From Planctomycetaceae bacterium (GTDB lineage: Bacteria > Planctomycetota > Planctomycetia > Pirellulales > Pirellulaceae), in the NCBI GenBank assembly GCA_002862205.1, contig PKCN01000312.1, forward strand, positions 1-64,000: DNA of 64,000 nt, read 5' to 3'. Below the pieces are notes generated by a model, which worked only from the letters and a program-made list of their open reading frames with translations, did not search any database and was not told where the DNA came from. Within the stretch, counting starts at the first letter, position 1, and the number at the start of each line of letters is the position of its first letter. A program made the translations under genes and the position numbers. Below, piece after piece: positions 17,126 to 26,322 of the stretch.

Positions 17126-17953
17126 ATGCGGTGTTTTGTGTTGCTGTGTTTTGTGTTGCTGTGTTTGGTCACTTCTGTCGCGACCGCTCAAGATTCGCTG
17201 GTACGGAAAAAAAACGGTAAAACCGCTTTGGAGGCGAAAAAAGTCGCTCCCAACGAAAGTATCCTTGCCCCTTATCGCGCGAAAGCAGTGACGAAGTGGG
17301 GAAAGGAAATTCGAAAAATTGAAGCGCGTGACAAGACGGAGACGGATCCCGAAGAGGCAATTCTTTTCATTGGTAGCAGCAGCATTCGAAGATGGGCGGA
17401 CATCGCCACCGACATGGCACCCTTTCGTACGATTCAACGTGGCTATGGGGGGGCAAAGTACAGTGATGTCGCGGTTTTTTCAAAGCGTTTGCTGCATCCG
17501 CATCAGTACCAGGCACTTGCTATCTTTGTCGGCAATGATGTGCAGGGGAAGCCTGAGGATCACACGCCCGATCAAGTCGAAGCACTTGCACGTTACGTCA
17601 TGTCAGTGTCGAAAAGTCACCAGCCAGATGCGCCCATCTTTCTGATTGAGGTGACTCCAACCTCAAGGAGGTATGCAGCATGGTCTGCGATTCGCAAACT
17701 GAATGAACGGTTGCGTGAAATCGCATTGTCAACGCCCAACACGCACTTTATTGCAACCGCAGAGCATTACTTGGATCCTGAGGGGAAGCCACGGGATGAG
17801 CTTTTTGTAAGTGATCTGTTGCATTTGAATGAGGCGGGTTACCAGCAGTGGGCAACATTGATTCGTAACCGAGTTGCTGAGACCCTGCAATTCAAGCGGG
17901 AATTTGAGGCGAAGGCGGAATCTGTGGAGGCCCGTGGATCTGGCAGGAATTGA
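17126..17953 (+). CDS. Exported SGNH/GDSL-type hydrolase
   Basis: The ATG at 17126 has GAGG 7 bases upstream and opens a signal peptide (MRCFVLLCFVLLCLVTSVATA) that carries a small internal duplication. The 275-residue product has the SGNH blocks: FIGSSSIRRW (nucleophile Ser), RGYGGAKYSD (Gly), FVGNDV (Asn) and DLLHLNEAGY with the Asp-x-x-His dyad. Esterase or acetyl-esterase activity on extracellular carbohydrate or lipid is inferred. It stands alone between a divergent DUF885 gene and the LptD-like gene. Confidence 0.87.
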   Translation: MRCFVLLCFVLLCLVTSVATAQDSLVRKKNGKTALEAKKVAPNESILAPYRAKAVTKWGKEIRKIEARDKTETDPEEAILFIGSSSIRRWADIATDMAPFRTIQRGYGGAKYSDVAVFSKRLLHPHQYQALAIFVGNDVQGKPEDHTPDQVEALARYVMSVSKSHQPDAPIFLIEVTPTSRRYAAWSAIRKLNERLREIALSTPNTHFIATAEHYLDPEGKPRDELFVSDLLHLNEAGYQQWATLIRNRVAETLQFKREFEAKAESVEARGSGRN

Positions 17954-18121
17954 GTTTCACGTCAGTTAGATCGCTGTTCCACGCAATCTATTTTGGAAAC
18001 CGCACGATTTAGCAACGCAATTGCCGGTTTCAAGCTTGTGACTGCCTGAAATCAGTTCGTAGACTCCCGCTGCGTTCTGTTTGAATGCGTTGTCATCTTT
18101 TTAACAAGGGAAGCAGTCAAC

Positions 18122-21100
18122 TTGGTCGGCAAGGAAGCCACCACTGTCTCGATACGGTTCGGAATTCGACTCGGTCTGTCGTCTTCCGTATTTGTTACTG
18201 CGCGCGTTGTGGTCATCCTTTGCTGCACTATTTTGACCACTTGCAGTGCGGTTGCTCTGGAAATCAGTTCTGAGGCGATTCATGTTCGGGGTAACGTCGT
18301 CTCGCGTTGGCAGATTGAAGATGCAGAAGCATCGTTATTGCAAGGTGATTGTGAGTTGGCCCATGGTGGGCGGACGCTCCGAGCTGATTCGATTCTGCTG
18401 TTGGTAGACGGTCCCGTGGGTCGCGTCCGAACTCGGATTGTGATTGCAGGGGATCCCGAAAAAAAGGGTGACATTCCTCAGGCGATGACGCTTTTGACTC
18501 GGGATGACCCACGAATCATCGCACCGCGTATTCTGAAGAAGCCGGTCGATGAACCAGAGTTACTGCGTTATTTGCCGGTTCCTGATTCATTTCGCGGCAG
18601 CGAGTGGTTGGCTACGATTCCGAATGCAGATGGTCGTTTGGAACAAGTGCAATTCGAAGAACCAATCGTTGCACCTCAGCCAGACAATGCCCTTCCGGCA
18701 CCCGCACAGGATTCGCCCGAATCATCCTCAGTACGTTTCCTGACAGGTGGAGGCACCAAATCGATTGAGATTGGGGCACGAGACGGATCGACTCAACTGC
18801 AGATTGAAATGAAGCCCCGACCGGAGTTGGGCGATACGGTTGTTTTGGCGAGGGGCGGAGTTACAGTTCTGATTCGTGATGTGACGGTCAGCCTGCCGGG
18901 CGGGATGATGGATCTTGGCACCATTTCGCTCTCGGCCGATCGTGTTGTCGGTTGGCTGCCGGAAGTGGGATCACTGTTCAACCGTTCCAACGCGAGTTCG
19001 CCATCTGATGGAGAAATCTATTTGGAGGGGGATATTGTATTTCGTCAAGGTGAGCGAATTATCTATGCCAATTCGATGTACTACAACATCGCCACACAGC
19101 AAGGCATGGTATTGGATTCTGAAGTCATCACGACCATTCCAAATTATCTCGGAGTGGTGCGTCTGAAAGCAGATGTGCTTCAGCAAGTTTCTCAAGGTAA
19201 CTTCATTGCATTTGATGCAGCGGTGACGAGCAGCCGTATGGGTGTGCCACAGTACTGGTTACAGAGTGAACGCCTGCAGCTGACAGACCGGCAACGAATC
19301 ATGCCGGACCCCAACACCGGTTTGCCAATCGGTCGAAGTGAAGCTTTTGTTAACAGTCGCGATAACTTTGTTTACTTTGGTGGGGTTCCGATACTCTATT
19401 GGCCCACATTTTCAACCAGTTTGGAGCGGCCAGGCTACTACGTATCTGGCATCAAGTTGCGAAATGATCAGATTTTTGGCACGCAAGTGTTGCTTGATTT
19501 TGATCTGTTTCAATTGTTTGGAATTGAAAATGCTCCACCCGGTGCAGACTGGGAAATGTCACTTGATTATCTGAGTGCGCGTGGCCCTGCGATTGGAACC
19601 ATGCTGGAGTACAGCTTGCCATCCATTTTTGGCGTCAACGGCCCCGTGGATGGTTATTTTGATACGTGGCTGATCCACGATGATGGCAAGGATGATTTGG
19701 GGGTAGGGCGACGTGATTTACAACCTTCGACAAAGTTCCGTGGTCGCTCTCTGTTGCGGCACCGACACTATCTGAATTCAAATCTTGAGCTGATTGCCGA
19801 GTTGGGTTGGATCAGTGACCGTAATTTTCTGGATCAATATTTCGAAGGTGAGTGGGATCGTGACATCAACGAGAGCACTGCTTTGCGATTGCGAAAGTAT
19901 CACAATAGCCATCTGTTTGATTTGACGGGGCAAGCCCGGATCAATGACTTTTTCACGACCACCGAAAACCTGCCCATGTTGGACCACTACATGATTGGGG
20001 GTTCAATTTTCGGTGACCGCTTCACTTGGTCAGCCCATAATAAAGTCGGTTATTCGCAACTTCAGGTCGGCGATTTTCCTGAGACTGCCCCTGAAAGCAA
20101 CATGTATTCGCCGATTGTGCCGCCGCCAGGAATTGTGGGGCTGAAAAGCGTGGGGCTGGAAAATGCCTCAGGTGTGGTTACCGGAACGCGACAAAAGCTT
20201 GCGTTGCCAGTCCAGCTTGGGCCAGTCAGGGTAGTATCCAGCATTTCCGGTGAAGCATCCTATTACGGCGAGGCTTCTGATGGCGAACCGCTCACACGAT
20301 TGTTGGGGCAAGGAGGGGTCGTTGCCACATTGCCCGCCTCACGAGTCGATCCGACCATCCAAAGTAGTCTGTTGAATATTCGGGGACTGGCGCACAAAGC
20401 CGAGTGGCAGGCCGAGTATTTTTACGCGGACAGCAATTCGAACCTTGATGCACTGCCACTCTACAATCCGCTGGATGATCACGCACAGCAGCAATACCGG
20501 TCACGCTTCTTGCGAAGCAATCCTGCTATGTTGGGCAAGCAACGCTATCAGACAAGGGATTATGCATTTCGGCAGGGCATTCAGAAGCTTGTTGCCAGTC
20601 CCAGTGATGTTGTAGCAGCGGATTTGCAACAGGTGCGAATTGGTTTGCACCAGAGATTGCAAACCAAGCGTGGTCTGCCGGGCCTTGAACGTATTGTGGA
20701 TCTTTTTCAGTTGGATCTGGACTTGCTCGTCTTTCCTGACGCGGATCGGGATAACTTTGGAAAGTCTCTGGGCCCTGCTACGTATGATATGCGGTATCAA
20801 GTTGGTGACCGTGTATCGCTTCTGAGTGATGGCTATTTTGATTTCTTCGACGGAGGTCTCCGGTCGATCAGCGCTGGGGTTCGTAGTACCCGTCCTGGTT
20901 TGGGTGATGTCTACTTCGGTTTATTGTCACTCGAAGGACCCGTCAGCAGCACGGTATTCAGAAGCAACCTTGATTATCGGTTGAACGAAAAGTGGATCAT
21001 TTCCAATGGACTGAGTTATGATTTCGGCAGCAACGGAAATGTTTCGCAGTCAGCTGGGTTGACTCGCATTGGCGAGTCTCTCCTGGTTCGGCTTGGTATG

Positions 21101-21229
21101 ACGTATGACAAGGGACGCGATAATGTGGGGATCGGGTTTACAATCGAACCTCGGTTCTGGCCCAGGCCAAAGTTGGGTCGAGTGGGAGGACAGTTGATCC
21201 CACCACCTGGTGTCGAGGGATTTGAATAG
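18122..21229 (+). CDS. lptD: LptD/OstA-like outer-membrane protein
   Basis: The start is TTG at 18122, with GGGAAG about 8 bases upstream. A signal peptide (VVVILCCTILTTCSAVALE) is followed by an OstA-like N-terminal part (ISSEAIHVRGNV, GRTLRADS, GEIYLEGDIVFRQGERIIYANSMYYN). A long C-terminal region carries alternating hydrophobic and aromatic beta-strand patterns and the family's FVYFGGVPILYWPTFS. LptD inserts lipopolysaccharide into the outer leaflet. The 1035-residue length is above the E. coli value but within the range for divergent homologues. It supports a lipopolysaccharide-bearing outer membrane. No other lpt genes lie nearby. Exact function is inferred from similarity. Confidence 0.8.
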   Translation: MVGKEATTVSIRFGIRLGLSSSVFVTARVVVILCCTILTTCSAVALEISSEAIHVRGNVVSRWQIEDAEASLLQGDCELAHGGRTLRADSILLLVDGPVGRVRTRIVIAGDPEKKGDIPQAMTLLTRDDPRIIAPRILKKPVDEPELLRYLPVPDSFRGSEWLATIPNADGRLEQVQFEEPIVAPQPDNALPAPAQDSPESSSVRFLTGGGTKSIEIGARDGSTQLQIEMKPRPELGDTVVLARGGVTVLIRDVTVSLPGGMMDLGTISLSADRVVGWLPEVGSLFNRSNASSPSDGEIYLEGDIVFRQGERIIYANSMYYNIATQQGMVLDSEVITTIPNYLGVVRLKADVLQQVSQGNFIAFDAAVTSSRMGVPQYWLQSERLQLTDRQRIMPDPNTGLPIGRSEAFVNSRDNFVYFGGVPILYWPTFSTSLERPGYYVSGIKLRNDQIFGTQVLLDFDLFQLFGIENAPPGADWEMSLDYLSARGPAIGTMLEYSLPSIFGVNGPVDGYFDTWLIHDDGKDDLGVGRRDLQPSTKFRGRSLLRHRHYLNSNLELIAELGWISDRNFLDQYFEGEWDRDINESTALRLRKYHNSHLFDLTGQARINDFFTTTENLPMLDHYMIGGSIFGDRFTWSAHNKVGYSQLQVGDFPETAPESNMYSPIVPPPGIVGLKSVGLENASGVVTGTRQKLALPVQLGPVRVVSSISGEASYYGEASDGEPLTRLLGQGGVVATLPASRVDPTIQSSLLNIRGLAHKAEWQAEYFYADSNSNLDALPLYNPLDDHAQQQYRSRFLRSNPAMLGKQRYQTRDYAFRQGIQKLVASPSDVVAADLQQVRIGLHQRLQTKRGLPGLERIVDLFQLDLDLLVFPDADRDNFGKSLGPATYDMRYQVGDRVSLLSDGYFDFFDGGLRSISAGVRSTRPGLGDVYFGLLSLEGPVSSTVFRSNLDYRLNEKWIISNGLSYDFGSNGNVSQSAGLTRIGESLLVRLGMTYDKGRDNVGIGFTIEPRFWPRPKLGRVGGQLIPPPGVEGFE

Positions 21230-21380
21230 AAATCATCGCTTGGCCTACGGAAGTTAGCATGTGAGTCGAAGGAACGCTGCTGGCCTGGTTGCAACGGTCG
21301 TTGTGGTCAGACCGCGGTCATTGCTCTTGCAGTTCCCGAAGATCTCAAGCACTCGCCTCGAAGATATCCAAGATTTCTGG

Positions 21381-21707
21381 TTAGCGTGTGTGTTGGATCA
21401 CCCAATTCAGATACCCCTCCGTCGTATCGCTTACTGGTAACATGAGTATCTCAGGTTCTTCGTAGGGATGCAGTGCCGTCAGTTTCTCCTTGAGATCCTG
21501 CCAACACGCGTTGCCCGTTTTTATCATCAATCGATATTCCGTTGATGATTGGATGGCACCATCCCATTGGTAGTGACTGGTGACTGGTCCATCGATTTGA
21601 ATACAGGCTGCCAAGCCAGCGTCCAGGAGTTGACTGGCAAGTTGCTCGGCATCGTGGTGTGATGTGACGGTGGTGACCACAATCACAAGCTGAGTAGATG
21701 AATGCAT
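21381..21707 (-). CDS. cutA: CutA1 divalent-cation-tolerance protein
   Basis: The 108-residue product from the ATG at 21707 (MHSSTQLVIVVTTV) matches the usual length of this trimeric PII-like fold. Visible signatures are LLDAGLAACIQI, HYQWDGAIQ, RLMIKTG and HPYEEPEILMLPV. A longer frame to 21800 adds an unrelated N-terminus and is rejected. CutA1 has been linked to copper tolerance, but its molecular role is unsettled. It is divergent from the FtsX-type permease gene. Confidence 0.95.
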   Translation of the reverse strand: MHSSTQLVIVVTTVTSHHDAEQLASQLLDAGLAACIQIDGPVTSHYQWDGAIQSSTEYRLMIKTGNACWQDLKEKLTALHPYEEPEILMLPVSDTTEGYLNWVIQHTR

Positions 21708-21911
21708 GTCAGGAAGGGATGAAAAAAGAGGAGCCTGCGGGTTCTGGCTGAAGCCGACCTCAAAACATGGAATGCGGTCAACTGGTAATTTAGCAGGCAC
21801 ATGGTAAGCATATGCAGGTCGACTGACTGGTGGTCCAGGTTTGGGATACTGAATTTTGAAATGTTTGGCTGCTCCGATAGCTGGAAAATTCCAGCCAATA
21901 CGGCGCGGCGG

Positions 21912-21949
21912 CTGTCATCACGGAACTGTTCTGTCATCACGGAACTGTT
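21912..21949. repeat. 19-bp perfect tandem duplication upstream of the permease gene
   Basis: CTGTCATCACGGAACTGTT occurs at 21912-21930 and again at 21931-21949 without any change. It lies in the 294-base divergent region between cutA and the permease gene, 52 bases before the permease start, and could be a regulator site or simple slippage. Confidence 0.9.
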
Positions 21950-22001
21950 CTGCGTAGCAACGACGGCATGTTCTAATGGTTATTGTTGGAGAGACACAGA
22001 A

Positions 22002-25000
22002 ATGGCTGATTTGCAGGCAGCGAGCAAGATGACACCTTTCACGATGTCGCGGTTGATTCGCGCCAGCATGAGGTATTCGTGGCGGGTTTCAGGCTCCGTT
22101 GCGTTGGGAGTTGCGACGGCAACTGCTGTCATTGTGGGTGCCTTGCTGGTCGGCGATTCTATGCGGGGCAGCTTGCGAGGGCTTACCATCGAACGTCTCG
22201 GAAACACGGAAAGTGCGATTTTTCCGGGGGGGTTCTTTGAGGTTGATGGCTTGACCAAAGCGAATCTGAATCCCATTGCCCTGATGTTGTTCGAGAATGG
22301 TATCGTTGAGTTTCGTGGTGACGATGATGCGATTCGTCGAGCGGGGGCGGTACAGATCATTGGCTGCAACAGTGATTTTTGGCGGCTCGATGTCTCGGGG
22401 ATGCAGAAACCACCAACGCTCGACGATGACAGCGTGATCCTGAACCAGTCGATGGCGGCCGAGTTGGGTGTCCAAGTGGGAGATTTACTGACTTTGCGAT
22501 TGCCAGTTGAGCAGGCAGTACCCGCTGACAGTCCTCTGGGAAAACGGGACGCCGAGAGTGAGGGCTTGCCCCGCATGCGAATCGCAGGGATCGTCCCGGA
22601 TCGTGGATTGGGAATTTTTTCGGTCTCCCCAAGTCAGGCGGCACCTCGCAACATATTTGTCAGTCGCAGTGCTGTGGGCGAAGTCCTCGACCGGGAAGGG
22701 CAAGCGAACGCACTCTTGCTTGATCAGCCTGCAACGCTTCGGGACTTCAACATCAGCTTGGCGGATCTTGGACTTAACTTGCAACGCATCAAACGCCGCT
22801 TTGAACCAGAATCTGGAGAGCCAACGACAGTTTATGATTATTTCTGGTTGACCAGCGAGCGATTGTTACTTCCCGCGATTGCGGTGGATCGCATCAAGGA
22901 GGCTTTTCCCGAGGCAGAGTTGACTGAGACAACGACCTATCTCGCCAATGCGATTGAGCGTTTGAATGAGGAAGGCGAGGTCGTGGCTACGGTGCCCTAC
23001 AGCACCATCACTGCTGTTAATCACAGTCCCCAGTTACCACTGGATTATGGTGTTCCTGTGAGTTTGATCGGCGTTCAATCGCCTCAGGCAGCGATTGAGG
23101 GCCAAGTCATTCCCTTGGTGCTGAATCAATGGACTGCTGATCGATTGGGCGCAACACGGGGTACACCGTTACGAGTTGCCTATTACGAACCAGAGGTCGA
23201 GAATGGCAAAGAAATCGAGCGATTCTTTGCAGCAGTCGTGACCGATGTGGTGCCGATCACTCGACCAGCAACGCCGTACCGTCGACGCCGTGAAGCCAGC
23301 TTTGATCAGCCACCAACGGTTTATAACGATCCCGATCTGACACCTTCGGTGCCCGGAGTCACTGATCAGGATTCGATCAGTGACTGGGATTTACCTTTCC
23401 CATTGGAGCGGGAAATCAGCAAAGAAGACGATGCTTATTGGAATGAATACCGTTTGACGCCAAAGGCATTTTTGCCTCTGTCGATGGGGCAACAACTATT
23501 CGGCAGCCGTTTTGGAGAAACCACCGGTATTCGTATATCAATCTCAGCAGCGGCGGATCAAGACGCCCTGAGTCAGCGGCTCATGGAGATTCTGAAGCCA
23601 TCCTATTCTGAATTGGGCTGGTCCATCATACCGATCCGCGAACAACAGTTAGCCGCTTCCAGTGGAACCACTCCCTTCGATGGACTCTTCTTGTCGTTGA
23701 GTTTCTTTGTGATTCTGGCGGCTGTCATGTTGATTGCCATGTTATTTCGATTGGGGCTGACACAACGCATGACCCAATTCGGAACTTTGCTGGCGGTGGG
23801 ATGGACTCCCAAACGTGTCGCAGGCTTGGTGCTCCGAGAGGGGCTGTTGGTTGCGGCGGCAGGTGTTGTCTTGGGGGTGGTGGGTGGTTTTCTCTATGCA
23901 TGGATTGTGCTTTGGGCATTGCGTTCCCTTTGGGTGGGCGCCGTCACAGTGCCGTTTCTGACCTTTCACTGGACTCTTCAGAGTCTGTTCATAGGTTCGT
24001 TTGCGGGATGGGGGGTTGCCGCATTAACACTGTGGAAGACAGCCCGCTGGTTAACGCATCTCGATGCTCAGGACCTACTTTCGCGGCGTGATACAGACAA
24101 GATGGCCGATCGAAAATCAGGTCGAGGAAAGTTACCTCTGATGGCTGGATGTCTTGGTTGTTTCGCAGTTGGGGTGGGCGCCTTGGGTGCAACCGCAGCT
24201 GGTCAAATAGCAGCAGGTGCTTTCGTCGGCGGCGGAATGCTGCTTCTGGTTGCTGCGTTGCTTTTTATCTATGCTTCGTTGCGGAGTCCAAGTCGTCTTG
24301 CCATAACAACTCGTCAGGATTCATTTACGTTTCGTCAGCTCATTAGCCGCAACGCTTCCCGGCATCCGTTGCGTAGTACGATGACAATTGGTTTGATGGC
24401 AACGGCAGCCTTTTTGATCATGGCGATTTCAGCATTTCGTTTGCAGCCTGGCACGGAAGGAACAGGTGGATTTACTTTGATTGGACGGTCGTCGCAAACG
24501 CTTTCCAAGGATCTCAGGCAGACACAGGTCCGCTCTGAAATGCTTGGGGCAGACGCTCGCCTACTTACAGAAACCACAATCGCGCCATTGCGTTTGCGAC
24601 CGGGGCAGGATGCAAGTTGCAATAACCTCTACAAAGCGACTCGGCCTACGGTAGTTGGCGTTCCCGATTCGTTCAGTAAATTATTTGTCACATCATCTAC
24701 AGGATTACCGGGCTTTCAATGGGCAGCATACGGCGACGTCCCTGCTGGTCAATCACCTTGGGATGCACTTGAGGTTGATGCCAAGGGGACTGAAAACGAT
24801 CCCATACCGGTTGTGATCGATCAGAACACAGCAATGTGGAGTCTGCAGATGATGAAAGGTGTCGGCGAAATTCGTGCCTTTGAATATGAACCCGGAAAGC
24901 TTACCTATTTTCGTGTTGTGGGTTTGCTTGCCAATTCCATGTTGCAAGGCAAATTGCTCATCGGCGAAAACAACTTTGAACAGATCTTTCCCGACATCAG

Positions 25001-25523
25001 TGGATATCAGTATTTTCTCATTGCGGTGGACGACTCTCGAAGTGATAAGGTTGCCAGTGTCTTAGAAAATCGGCTTGGTGACATTGGGATGGATGTCATG
25101 GATGCGAACCGGGTCTTGTCAACGATGCTGGCAGTTCAGAATACTTACCTGCGCACCTTCCAAAGCCTCGGTGCATTGGGGCTCTTGCTGGGGACAATTG
25201 GATTGGCAGTATCGCAGCTGCGAAGTGTTCTTGAGAGACGTCAAGAGTTGGCGGTCATGCGTGCTATAGGTTTCAGTCGACGGCGGTTGGTTTCGGTAGT
25301 GATGGGGGAAACAGCAACCTTGTTGTTACTCGGGATTGGTTGTGGAGCAGTTTGTGCTGTTCTGGCAGTCTTGCCGCATGCTCTGATCAATGGTTTGGAC
25401 CCGCCGGTGGTAGAGCCTCTGGCTCTTCTGTTTGGAATTGCGCTATTTGGGTTGTGTGCTGGTTTGGCAGCGGTGCGACGAGTGAGCACGATGCCTCTTT
25501 TGGAATCGTTGCGTTCCAGTTAA
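22002..25523 (+). CDS. FtsX-type ABC transporter permease (large, two-module)
   Basis: The ATG at 22002 (MADLQAASKMT) has GGAGA about 11 bases upstream; a longer frame to 21801 is not needed. The 1173-residue product has a membrane segment near residues 30-50 with DSMRGSLR (MacB/FtsX start), a long extracytoplasmic domain with MacB_PCD-like sequence, a three-helix FtsX core (LSFFVILAAVMLIAMLFRLG, GTLLAVGWTPKRVAGLVLREG), further helices, a second extracytoplasmic domain, and a last FtsX core (ELAVMRAIGFSRRRLVSVVMGE). This is the LolC/ABC-3-type layout of about ten helices used for lipid or lipoprotein export. No ATPase gene is adjacent. The LplA-like gene follows after 7-13 bases, so they are probably co-transcribed. 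Confidence 0.88.
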   Translation: MADLQAASKMTPFTMSRLIRASMRYSWRVSGSVALGVATATAVIVGALLVGDSMRGSLRGLTIERLGNTESAIFPGGFFEVDGLTKANLNPIALMLFENGIVEFRGDDDAIRRAGAVQIIGCNSDFWRLDVSGMQKPPTLDDDSVILNQSMAAELGVQVGDLLTLRLPVEQAVPADSPLGKRDAESEGLPRMRIAGIVPDRGLGIFSVSPSQAAPRNIFVSRSAVGEVLDREGQANALLLDQPATLRDFNISLADLGLNLQRIKRRFEPESGEPTTVYDYFWLTSERLLLPAIAVDRIKEAFPEAELTETTTYLANAIERLNEEGEVVATVPYSTITAVNHSPQLPLDYGVPVSLIGVQSPQAAIEGQVIPLVLNQWTADRLGATRGTPLRVAYYEPEVENGKEIERFFAAVVTDVVPITRPATPYRRRREASFDQPPTVYNDPDLTPSVPGVTDQDSISDWDLPFPLEREISKEDDAYWNEYRLTPKAFLPLSMGQQLFGSRFGETTGIRISISAAADQDALSQRLMEILKPSYSELGWSIIPIREQQLAASSGTTPFDGLFLSLSFFVILAAVMLIAMLFRLGLTQRMTQFGTLLAVGWTPKRVAGLVLREGLLVAAAGVVLGVVGGFLYAWIVLWALRSLWVGAVTVPFLTFHWTLQSLFIGSFAGWGVAALTLWKTARWLTHLDAQDLLSRRDTDKMADRKSGRGKLPLMAGCLGCFAVGVGALGATAAGQIAAGAFVGGGMLLLVAALLFIYASLRSPSRLAITTRQDSFTFRQLISRNASRHPLRSTMTIGLMATAAFLIMAISAFRLQPGTEGTGGFTLIGRSSQTLSKDLRQTQVRSEMLGADARLLTETTIAPLRLRPGQDASCNNLYKATRPTVVGVPDSFSKLFVTSSTGLPGFQWAAYGDVPAGQSPWDALEVDAKGTENDPIPVVIDQNTAMWSLQMMKGVGEIRAFEYEPGKLTYFRVVGLLANSMLQGKLLIGENNFEQIFPDISGYQYFLIAVDDSRSDKVASVLENRLGDIGMDVMDANRVLSTMLAVQNTYLRTFQSLGALGLLLGTIGLAVSQLRSVLERRQELAVMRAIGFSRRRLVSVVMGETATLLLLGIGCGAVCAVLAVLPHALINGLDPPVVEPLALLFGIALFGLCAGLAAVRRVSTMPLLESLRSS

Positions 25524-25536
25524 GAGAAGGATGGAC

Positions 25537-26271
25537 ATGTTTCAGATGTTGGATGATTTGATTGATCCAGCTGATCATCTGGCGCTGGATGAGGCTGTTC
25601 TTGTAAAGGAGTCAGCCGAGGCGGACAGATCACAGCCATGGGAAATATTGCGGGTGTGGGAGTTTGCCCGGCCCGTGGTTGTCGCAGGTCGATCAAGTCG
25701 TATTCGGGATGAAATCGATGTCGACTATTGCGAGTCGATGGAGATACCGATTTTGAGACGTTGCACCGGAGGGGCCTCCATTGTTGCTGGCCCCGGCTGT
25801 TTGATGTACAGCGTTGTTCTCGATCATGCCTGCCATGATGGGTTGAGGAAAATTGATGCAGCACACCATTATGTGATGGCTCGTGTGTTGGCAGCCGTAC
25901 AGCGGCAGGTTCCTGCAGCGAACCTGCAGGGCATCTGTGACCTCACATGGCGGAATCGCAAGTGTTCCGGTAACAGCTTGCGTGTTACCCGTGACAGAAT
26001 TTTGTATCACGGAACGGTTCTCTACGACTTTGATTTGACTATGCTGTCCCGGTGCTTGCTGAATGCTCCTCGTCAACCTGACTATCGAGCGGGGCGCGGG
26101 CACGATGCGTTTGTTACCAATGTGCCATTGGATTCCAGGAAATTGCGTCAACATCTTGCCGAAACATTCGAAGTGAGGGGTCGTCTGGATGCCGGGGCAT
26201 TGCACGTGGAAATCATGACATTGCGAAAGCAGCGATATGATTTGCATCAATGGCACTATCGAATTGAATGA
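25537..26271 (+). CDS. LplA-like lipoate/biotin-type protein ligase
   Basis: This family attaches lipoate (or octanoate or biotin) to a lysine of carrier domains. The ATG at 25537 is chosen because AGAGAAGG ends at 25530, only one base before an ATG at 25531 but six before this one. The product shows the fold's LRVWEF, VVVAGRSS, ILRRCTGGASIVAGPGCLMYS and NRKCSGNSLR motifs, the last with the usual lysine, and ILYHGTVLYDFDL. The GG motif is RRCTGGAS rather than RRxSGGG, so it is divergent. It is a candidate modifier of the GcvH-like protein at 14.4 kb; that link is inference. Confidence 0.82.
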   Translation: MFQMLDDLIDPADHLALDEAVLVKESAEADRSQPWEILRVWEFARPVVVAGRSSRIRDEIDVDYCESMEIPILRRCTGGASIVAGPGCLMYSVVLDHACHDGLRKIDAAHHYVMARVLAAVQRQVPAANLQGICDLTWRNRKCSGNSLRVTRDRILYHGTVLYDFDLTMLSRCLLNAPRQPDYRAGRGHDAFVTNVPLDSRKLRQHLAETFEVRGRLDAGALHVEIMTLRKQRYDLHQWHYRIE

Positions 26272-26322
26272 ACCTGCACATTCAGATGATTCCCCAGTCA
26301 ATCAGTCTGGACCCATTAGAAA

